This document shows positions 56,787 through 64,000 of a stretch of 64,000 nt of DNA, piece after piece (within the stretch, counting starts at the first letter, position 1; each line of letters opens with the position of its first letter). The stretch is from Benincasa hispida. Lineage: Eukaryota > Streptophyta > Magnoliopsida > Cucurbitales > Cucurbitaceae. The position numbers and the translations under genes are program-made. The stretch covers positions 36,677,989 through 36,741,988 of the forward strand of contig NC_052350.1 in the NCBI RefSeq assembly GCF_009727055.1, written 5' to 3'. Below the pieces are notes generated by a model. The model ran no database searches, was not told the origin of the DNA, and saw only the letters and a program-made list of their open reading frames with translations.

Positions 56787-58451
56787 ATCGCCTATTTGTT
56801 ATAAAGCAAGTGTGGTGTATAGTACAAGATACAATATAATATAAAATACAATAAACTAGAGCATCCTCTATACCTAAAAAATCTCTCTCTTTCCCTATAC
56901 CAGATGATGCATATCCCATAGACCCAGACTCTTCAGGTGACCTTAAAAAACTTTAGTCATTAGAGCTTTTGTAAATGAATCGACAATGTTGTGCTCCGAA
57001 GCGATCCTTGTAACAACCACATCTCCTCGTTGAACAATCTCCCTGAGATGATACTTGGGCTCGATGTGCTTTCCTTATGTATGTTTTCCAGGCTTCTTGG
57101 AGTTTGTCACATCAACACTATATCATAATATAGAGTGATGGGCAGTGACATGTTTAGAACAACTTTCAAATCTAACAAAAACATCCTAAGCCAGACAACT
57201 TCTTTAGCAACTACACAAGTAGGTACATCTTCTGCATCCAAGGTAGAGTCAGCAATATAGCCTTGCTTGATGCGTCGACATACTATAGCCCCTCCTTAAG
57301 AATGAACATTGATCCTGATGTGGATTTCCTAGAATCCTTACCAGTCGAAAAATCAGAGTCAATGTATCGTGTAAGAATCAAATCCTTAGCATCATACATA
57401 AGCATATAGTTTCTCGTTGTCCTAAGATACTTAAAAATTGTTTTAGTCATTGTCTAGTGATCAAATCCTGGATTGAATTGATATCTACTCACTATTTCCC
57501 CTGCATAGCAAATATTTGACCTAGTACACAACATGGCATGTTGAGGCTACCTACTTCAGATGCATGGGGAATCCGTATCGTTTCCTCAACTTCTTGAGAT
57601 TTCTTAGGACATCGTTCCTTAAAAAAAAATAATTCCATGCCTGAAAGGTAATAAACCTTTCTTGGAATTCTACATTGAATACCTGACAAGCATTTGTCGA
57701 TATACGATACTTAAGACAAGACTAGTGTTTTGTTTTTTCAATCCCTAATGATTTGGATCCCTATAACAAACTATGCTTCACGCAAATCTTTCATTTGGAA
57801 CTGAACAGCTAGCCATTTCTTAATATCAGTCAATAGACCTACATCATTCCCAATGAGTATGATATCGTCCACATATAACACTAAGAAAGCTACTGAGTTA
57901 TTGATGAACTTATTGTAAACACAAGGTTCATCAACATTCTGATCAAAGCCATATGATTTAACCGCAGTGTCAAATCTTATATTCCAAGATCAAAATGCTT
58001 GTTTCAACTCATAATGGACCGATTAAGCGTGCAAACCTTTTGCTCTTGACCTTGTTCAATGAATCCTTCCAGTTGGCTCATGTAAATAGTCTCATGAAGA
58101 TTACAACTTAGAGAGGCAGTCGTGACGTCCATTTGTAATATTTAAATAGTCATAATATGTGGCAATGGATAAAAGAATTCAGATAGATTTAAGCATGACA
58201 ACCTTAAGGTTATAACACTTTGCCACTAATCCAGCCTTAAGGTTTGCACCTTACCATCTGCACCTCTCTTTCTCTTGTAGATTCATTTGCCATCCATGGG
58301 TATTACCCCACCAGGTTGATCTACAAGTATCCAAATAGAATTGAAGTACATAGGCTTCATTTCTTGATTCATGGCTTTAACCCACTCATCCTTGTCCATG
58401 TCAACCATTGCCTGCTTATAGGTCAATGGATCCTCAACGTCATCATCTACC
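56787..58451 (-). pseudogene. Copia element F (antisense): RT-RNase H part of pol
   Basis: Read right to left: end of the integrase-RT linker (DPLTYKQAMVDMDKDEWVKAM near 58400), RT start (degenerate KWIYKRK near 58270), FLVLYVDDIILIGND with the YVDD box at 57864-57875, connection (the open frame 57492-57689 is part of it), and RNase H with GCIADSTLDAE near 57240-57270. A PPT-like AAATAGGCGAT precedes the LTR tip. Several stops and frameshifts are present, so it is inactive. It is convergent (tail to tail) with element E. Confidence 0.9.
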
Positions 58452-58657
58452 TGTTTGGTTGTATGTCCTAAAACTTGTAGTTTGTAAAGTTAAACATTTT
58501 CTAATATCAATAAATATGTTATTCAACATTTCTTCAATAAACTTGGTGTTGAATCTTTAAATTGCATTCATAACGTTTAAATCCAATAAACTAAGATCTA
58601 TGGCTATTACATGAATACTTGAACTTTATGTAGAGACGTAAACATGGTTCAAGTCGA
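58452..58657 (+). repeat. Copia LTR G, left part
   Basis: It starts TGTTTGGTTGTATGTCC and matches the beginning of LTR E (TTTATGTAGAGACGTAAACA near 58625). It is cut by gypsy element GY-B and resumes near 63099. About 130 bp of LTR between the two parts is missing. Confidence 0.82.
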
Positions 58658-59818
58658 GTAATTTCCACCTACAGAGAATGCAAGACGAAGGAAGCTTATT
58701 ACTAATTTTGAACAAGATTTGGACGAATCGCTCAGCGATGCTTGGGCGAGGTTTAAAAGGTTGGTTCGGGATTGTCCACATAATGGGTTACCAAACTGCC
58801 TTCAAATGGAGATTTTTTATCATGCTTTGAATCCCGCTTTGCAGACCGCTGCCAATGCGGCAGCTGCTAGTGGTCTGCTTGACAAAACTTATAATGAGGC
58901 AAAGAATATCCTAGATCGCATCTCCAAGAACCATGAAGACTGAAGAGAGAGTGACCAGAGATTGAGACTTAAAGATTATGACGCAAACGATGGTGCTATT
59001 ACTTTATTACAAAACCAAATGACTGCAATGATGAATTTGATCCAAGGAATGGTAATCAGCAGCCTAACACCGCAAGGTGGGAAAATCGACGCAATCAGTC
59101 AGAACACCGCAAGGTGTGCGACTTGCGATAATGGGCATGCAATGGAAGATTGCTCGCAAAATCCACAATCTGTCTACTTTGTGAAAAATAATCCCTTTTC
59201 AAACACCTACAACCCAAGTGGAGAAACTACCCCAGTTTTTCCTAGAAGAATCAACAATAAAATTTTCAACCTGTGGGCAAAAAAGAAAGGCCACCAGGAT
59301 TCTTTCAACGCAACAACGGTCAACCGAGCAGTCAAACGAGTCGCTCACAACAACCACCGTAATCCTCTTCTTTAGAGAGCCTATTGAAGCAATATATAGA
59401 GAAAAATGAGATGGTGCTACAAAGTCAGGCCACGTCCAACTGCAATATTGAATTACAGATGGGCCAGATTGCGAATGAGCTGAAAAATAGACCGCAAGGA
59501 GCATTGCCGAGCTCAACTAAGCTCCCTCGCAATGCTGGAGGTAACGAGAAGGAACAATGCTTAGCAGTCTCCTTGCTAAGTGACAACATGACTGAGGAAG
59601 TAGGTGAGAAGCGCATTGCGACCAACTTGAATGTGGTGATAACTGAAGACCCGCTGACCTATAGTTTGGAGAAGCCTGAGAAAATAGACCCTGAAGTTGT
59701 GTCCACCCTTAAGCCTCTAAATCTTGAGACAGAAGAAGTCCAGCCACCAGTAACTCCGCAAAGATTGAAAGAGAAACAAATTGAGGAAGAAAACATCGTA
59801 ATAGTGGCTGCAGCGTAA
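58658..59818 (+). pseudogene. Gypsy element GY-B: gag
   Basis: This is an Athila/Tat-type gag. The gag domain lies in 58700-58943 (DESLSDAWARFKRLVRDCPH, then QMEIFYHALNP, AAASGLLDKTYNEAKNIL). A TGA at 58941-58943 replaces a Trp, and the frame continues (SDQRLRLKDYD). A knuckle-like CATCDNGHAMEDC lies near 59118-59157, then FVKNNPFSNTYNP. A frameshift near 59215 moves the reading to the frame of 59384-59818 (LLKQYIEKNEMVLQSQA, QMGQIANELKNRPQGALPS), which ends at TAA 59816-59818. It would form the capsid of gypsy particles. The 5' LTR, PBS and gag start are missing. Confidence 0.9.
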
Positions 59819-59824
59819 AATGCT

Positions 59825-60274
59825 ATGATCCCACCTAAAATGGGCGACCTAGCAATCTTCACGATCTCATGCTCTATCGGAGATTTCAGTGGCCAGGTAC
59901 TATGCGACCTTGTGGCAAGTATAAACATAATGTCGTTGTTAATTTTCAAACAATTGAATGCTGACACACTTATGCCCACGAAGGAAACTCTCCTGCTCGC
60001 GAACAGATCTCGAATACATCCTGAAGGAGAGTTGAAAAATGCCGCAATCTCAATCGATAAATTCATCCTGCCGGTAGACTTCCTCATTTTGGATTATAAA
60101 GCAGACGAAGATGCACCCATCATATTGGGACGACCATTCTTTTCAACCGGTCGCGCTCAAATTGATGTGCACAAAGGGAAAATTGTAATGAGTAGTCATG
60201 AGGAAAAGCTCCAGATTAAGGCAGTAAAGACACTAGAAGACAAGGAAAAGAGAGAAAAGCCACCATGGACGTGA
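59825..60274 (+). pseudogene. Gypsy element GY-B: retropepsin-like protease
   Basis: An open frame of 149 codons lies in the same frame as the end of gag, separated by one stop. FTISCSIGDFSGQVLCDLVA contains the aspartate of the D-x-G triad, but the Gly is Val (DLV), so the active site is probably dead. Further on are HPEGELKNAAISIDKFILPV and EDAPIILGRPFFSTGRAQID, the ILGRPF flap-side motif of plant retropepsins. It ends KREKPPWT-stop. No RT follows. GY-A ends at the same position with SSWT-stop. Confidence 0.9.
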
Positions 60275-61454
60275 GCAAACTAGCCGGAAATAAATAGTCC
60301 TTACGTTATCAAATGATCACAACTTATCAGGGACACAAGTTTTGGGAAACCTCAATTCTTAAACTCTTTTCTCCACTACTCGAAATTTTTACTATCTTTT
60401 CAAATTCTGATCTATTCTTATTTTACTATCACTATCTTTATTACAAAAAAAAAAAAAAAAATTGTGATAACGAGTTTTATTTTGTTTAAAATAATTTGAC
60501 CCTCTCTTTGTTCTGTCTCTTATACACATCTAGATGTGTATAAGAGACAGCCTCAATCATTTGACATAGATAAATTTAGTGAGTTACCGCATTCTGTTTC
60601 TTTGTCAAGTATGATTTCAATGATGAAAAATATGCTTCTATTTCTTTCGTATATATTAGAGTCAACTTAATTTTAAGATAGACACCTCATGAAATATTTC
60701 TAGAAGTTAGGGGTTTGCTAGCTTTCTTTCAAACTCTCTTTACAACGAATTCTAGAACATTGAACAACTTATTTTAATCTTTTGGCAATGAGGACATTGC
60801 CGCATTTTAAATTTGGAGGTGAGGTATTTGTTTCCGACCTTGCCATTTCCAAAAAAAAATTGAGAATAACAACTCCACTGTCAACGTAATGGGAAACCCA
60901 TGTTGATAAGAGTTAAGTTGTGAAAGACACTTACCCATAGTTGGATGTCCGCATGACACATGTGGGGGCAAGCCAAAATGAAAGTAAGTTACCAGGATCA
61001 ACGTATAAATCAGTGACCGCAACTCCAATGCCAAATCGATATGAGTTTAGTCTGAGAAAGAGTGCATTGCTCATAGTTGGATTTCCGTATGAAACACATG
61101 GGGGCAAGCCAAAACGAAGGCAAGTCACTCGGATCAGCGCAAGGACAAAAAAAAAAAAAAAAAAAAAAGCAATGAAGAAAATTTTTATGCAAGGATAAAA
61201 TCATTTGTCACCCCGGTATAAAATTTTCTTTTTGAAATAAATCATGGGATGTTCCGAAATTTAGTAAAGTTCTTTTGAAAGTGAAGCTTGCAGTCCCTAA
61301 GTCTTAGAAATATTTTAAGAAGAAACTTGAATTCTTGTATATAGGACTTGAATTAAGTATCCTTGAGAAATCTAGGAAAAGAACTTTGTGGCGGACTTGC
61401 TAAAGGAATCTTTAGCTTATGCTTGAGGACAAGCATTGTTTAAATTTGGGGGTG
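60275..61454 (+). other. GY-B non-coding 3' region, with internal PPT-like tract and tandem duplication
   Basis: There is no RT, RNase H or integrase. It matches GY-A at 27686-28431 and 30545-31137, including an A17 run near 60447, ATTTTAAATTTGGAGGTG (60805-60822) and a ~136-bp tandem duplication (GTTGGATGTCCGCATGACAC at 60940, related copy at 61076). GCTTGAGGACAAGCATTG and the PPT TTTAAATTTGGGGGTG end at 61454. The frames at 60807-61204 are this sequence, not genes. Confidence 0.8.
60513..60550. other. Nextera mate-pair junction adapter (artefact), site 3
   Basis: CTGTCTCTTATACACATCT is followed directly by its reverse complement. About 230 bp present in GY-A (27935-28165) is missing at this point. 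Confidence 0.98.
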
Positions 61455-63098
61455 TGATAACGGGCAGAAATGCATGTCATCATAGTGCTAAGTTCTTAAA
61501 CAATGTTGGATTGCGTTGATGAAATATGTTAAATTGCGTCCATTAAGCATAAATTCTATAATATTGTGGTCGCATGCATTCAACACATTACAACTATTGA
61601 TTTTTGTATTTTTGTGCAGAATATGTATTAACGCAATGCAAGATTGCGATCATAGGAAATCATCGGTCGAGTGCAACTTCACCGCAAGACTTTGCATTGA
61701 TCGTGCTCGCAAACATTTGCCCGAGAAGGATCGCCGCAACTTAGTCATCGTAGCAAGATGGGCGCATCTGGGTGAAAGGCCAATTAAGAGCGATGGGATA
61801 GAAAGTTGATGACAGTCGAATCCAAATTAAGTTGACAGCCGATAATGGTCACAAAGTACATTCAGCTTATCGGTGATAATTATTCGATGCGTCAATCAGG
61901 AATTAAAGTTGTCCCATCTGTACAACCGGGAGAGAAAAGCCACCTTTCACCATTGATGCTCTATAAATACTAAGTGCATTCTTCAGAAAAGGGGTTCACG
62001 ATATATATAACTGGTTCACCGCACGTTCTGTTCAGACTTTTCTTCCATTTTTAAGGCAGAGCAAGAGAAGAGCGATGGTGCCAAAAATCTCCCACGACAA
62101 CTCGAGAGAGAACCTTGGGGCGTAAGAGCAGAGAGCGGGCCGACTCTCGCGAGAATGAGAATATCTTTAGAGCACGAGTAGAAACAGTGTAAACGCCTGG
62201 CAGCAAGTAATTGCTACCAGGCTCTTTACTATACTTGCATTGTTATTTTGTACTTCATATTCATATCTATTCAATGGAAGTTCTATTCTACATCTGCTCA
62301 CTCTCTTAATACGCATGAGTAGCTAAACTAGTTGAATGGGTTGAGAAGAACTAAGCTAACATGACCTAGGAAGTTCATTACTTGTGATTGTCTTGTTTTA
62401 TGCTGTGCAAAATACCCTTAGATTTACTCAAGAGAGAGTCTAAAGAAAGAACCTAATGTCTCGAGAGTGCTAGGTTAGAATCTGGACTTGAAAGAGCAAG
62501 ATTAGGCTTACATAAACAAGAGATAGGGACTTAGAGATAAGCTTTGTATGTCAACTTGCATCGCATGCATCCTAGGAATGGGAATGATATTATGTGGTTG
62601 CATATTTGTGTGAATGTCATGTTGTCATCGCATAAATAGAGATAGAGGTTTATGTGTAAACCCTATAGACTTATCGCATATTTATTGCATGCGTTCCAGC
62701 CTTAGAAGTCGTGGTATTCACATCGAGAGGTGGTTTACTGTTGTATGCATGTTGCATGATCACAAGCATGAACGCATTCTAGGGAGTGTTAGCCGAAATC
62801 TATCTCAACCCGTTCACTGCATATTCATCGCATTTCCCGTTTACCAACTCTTTTCAAACTCTGCCGCATTTGTTATTTAATCAATGCAATCAACAACCAA
62901 ACACTTTATTTATTTTTCCAGTTATTACAAAGTTTTCATTAAAAATTATCAACGCAATCTATTTTCACAAGTTCCTGTGTTCGACCCTAGACTTACTAGG
63001 AAACTCAAAGGAATTTACACTTGAATTCCGCTGGGAAACTTGAGTGCACAACGCAAGTCCGTCAACGCATATCATCCATATTTCCACTTAATAAAACA
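61455..63098 (+). repeat. 3' LTR of gypsy element GY-B
   Basis: It starts TGATAACGGGCAGAAATGC after the PPT and is about 1.64 kb. The TATA box is at 61962-61970. GTTCGACCCTAGACTTACTA lies near 62980. It ends near TTAATAAAACA, after which copia LTR G resumes. The frames at 61516, 62614 and 62786 are LTR sequence. Confidence 0.85.
61962..61970 (+). promoter_or_regulatory. TATA box of GY-B LTR
   Basis: TATAAATAC, about 510 bp from the LTR start. Confidence 0.6.
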
Positions 63099-64000
63099 AT
63101 GCACCAACGTCCTATGCAATGAGTTTGCATAAGATCGAACCAACAAATAAGTCATACTTTATAATGCTGTTTACTGTTTAAGATTGAATATTTTGCTTAG
63201 ATGACCTAAGTAACTCAATCTTAAACCTGAGCTAACTATGAACTTCTGTTTATTTGAGATTATCCTTAGATTTGCATAGGTGAGGGTTGGCTCAACAGTG
63301 TCGGCTCAATAAGCTTACCATTTCAGGGGTAAGATTGGGTAAATAGCTGGGAACATAGGGTGCAATAAAGAGTTCACGCCTACCCGATTTAGGGATAAAA
63401 GAAAGCTTGTTCTCTTAATTACTGAAGCCAGGTCTTGACATGGGGCCCACCCTCTCATTTGCTCGAGAGGGATCCAGTTTAGTGATTGGATCATAAACCA
63501 ATTGTTCATTAGAGGATCAGTGGAACTTAAGAAGCAAGATGTAATATCAGGGGTAAAACAACATATTGACCTAGCCATTATTACGAACAACCTGTGAAGG
63601 GTGGACTTACTAGTTATGGTTAAATCATGTAGACACAAATATATCTACAGTGGGGAGAGTGCAACTATCGAGCAATAGTGGTGTGACTTGATAGTTATCG
63701 AATTTTGATTAATTTGGTATAAAGAGTGTTAGCCAATTAATCTTAAATCATTGGAGTTCATGATCTATAGGTCCATAAGGTCCCTCTACTAGCTCGCAAA
63801 ACATGAACACCTTGAATTAATAAATTGAGTGAATCTAGAATAATATCTATTTGAATTGTTCAAATTGAATTTCAATTTGAAAATGTTCAAATTGAAATTA
63901 GGGTTTTAATTTGAATTGTTCAAATTCGAATTAGGGTTTATATAATTATATTTGATATAATTAACATTTAATTTGATGAAATTAAATAAAATTGGAGAGT
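63099..64000 (+). repeat. Copia LTR G, right part (runs off the window)
   Basis: It resumes with CCTATGCAATGAGTTTGCAT, matching LTR E near 56392. It keeps the family order (GTAAGATTGGGTAAATAGCT near 63330, GAGGATCAGTGGAACTTAAG near 63513, ATAGGTCCATAAGGTCCC near 63767) and ends in AT-rich palindromic sequence. The antisense frame 63315-63638 is LTR. Confidence 0.85.

Noticed and set aside
60807..61204. Several overlapping frames containing LPPxVSCGxPT-like repeats on the minus strand
   Set aside because: They come from the ~136-bp tandem duplication in the GY non-coding region.

Overview
The window looks like nuclear DNA from a flowering plant, most probably a eudicot. It is a nest of degraded LTR retrotransposons. 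It has AT-rich spacers, plant-type Ty1/copia and Ty3/gypsy elements, initiator-tRNA-Met primer sites (TATCAGAGC cores) and fragments of plastid rbcL and ycf4. The copia family and a short element full of TCTATCAGTGATAGA palindromes remind me of cucurbits, but that is memory and was not tested. I found no intact host gene, no tRNA or rRNA gene and no CRISPR array. Nearly every long reading frame is a piece of a retroelement polyprotein.

Layout: 1-3594 is the 3' end of copia element A (RT-RNase H plus a 2.0-kb LTR). 3595-9650 is old antisense Athila/Tat-like gypsy sequence ending in a plus-strand LTR fragment. 9676-15182 is copia element B (gag-pol and LTR), broken by two sequencing-library adapter junctions. 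15183-25030 is copia element C. Its leader, gag-PR and RNase H are interrupted by an antisense 2.7-kb gypsy solo LTR, and its LTR is interrupted by a second copia solo LTR. 25031-32855 is gypsy element GY-A (protease, non-coding 3' part, 3' LTR), split by two solo LTRs in opposite orientation. 32856-39760 holds antisense Tat-like LTRs, one carrying a 2.6-kb solo LTR with a perfect target duplication.

39761-43673 is a partial copia LTR followed by a chromovirus-like gypsy LTR with PBS and the start of gag. 43674-51180 is copia element D (5' LTR, PBS, long leader with a palindromic MITE, gag-pol). D is joined in frame to the gag of copia element E (51181-56730), whose gag contains organelle DNA. 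56738-58451 is the antisense pol of copia element F. 58452-64000 is a copia LTR (G) interrupted by gypsy element GY-B (gag, protease, non-coding 3' part, LTR).

GY-A and GY-B both stop right after the protease and then have about 1.2 kb of non-coding sequence before the 3' LTR. This points to a non-autonomous gag-protease gypsy family. Three 38-bp Nextera mate-pair junction adapters (9886, 10047, 60513) are built into the sequence. The contig is therefore chimeric or collapsed at those points, and structural inferences across them are unsafe.
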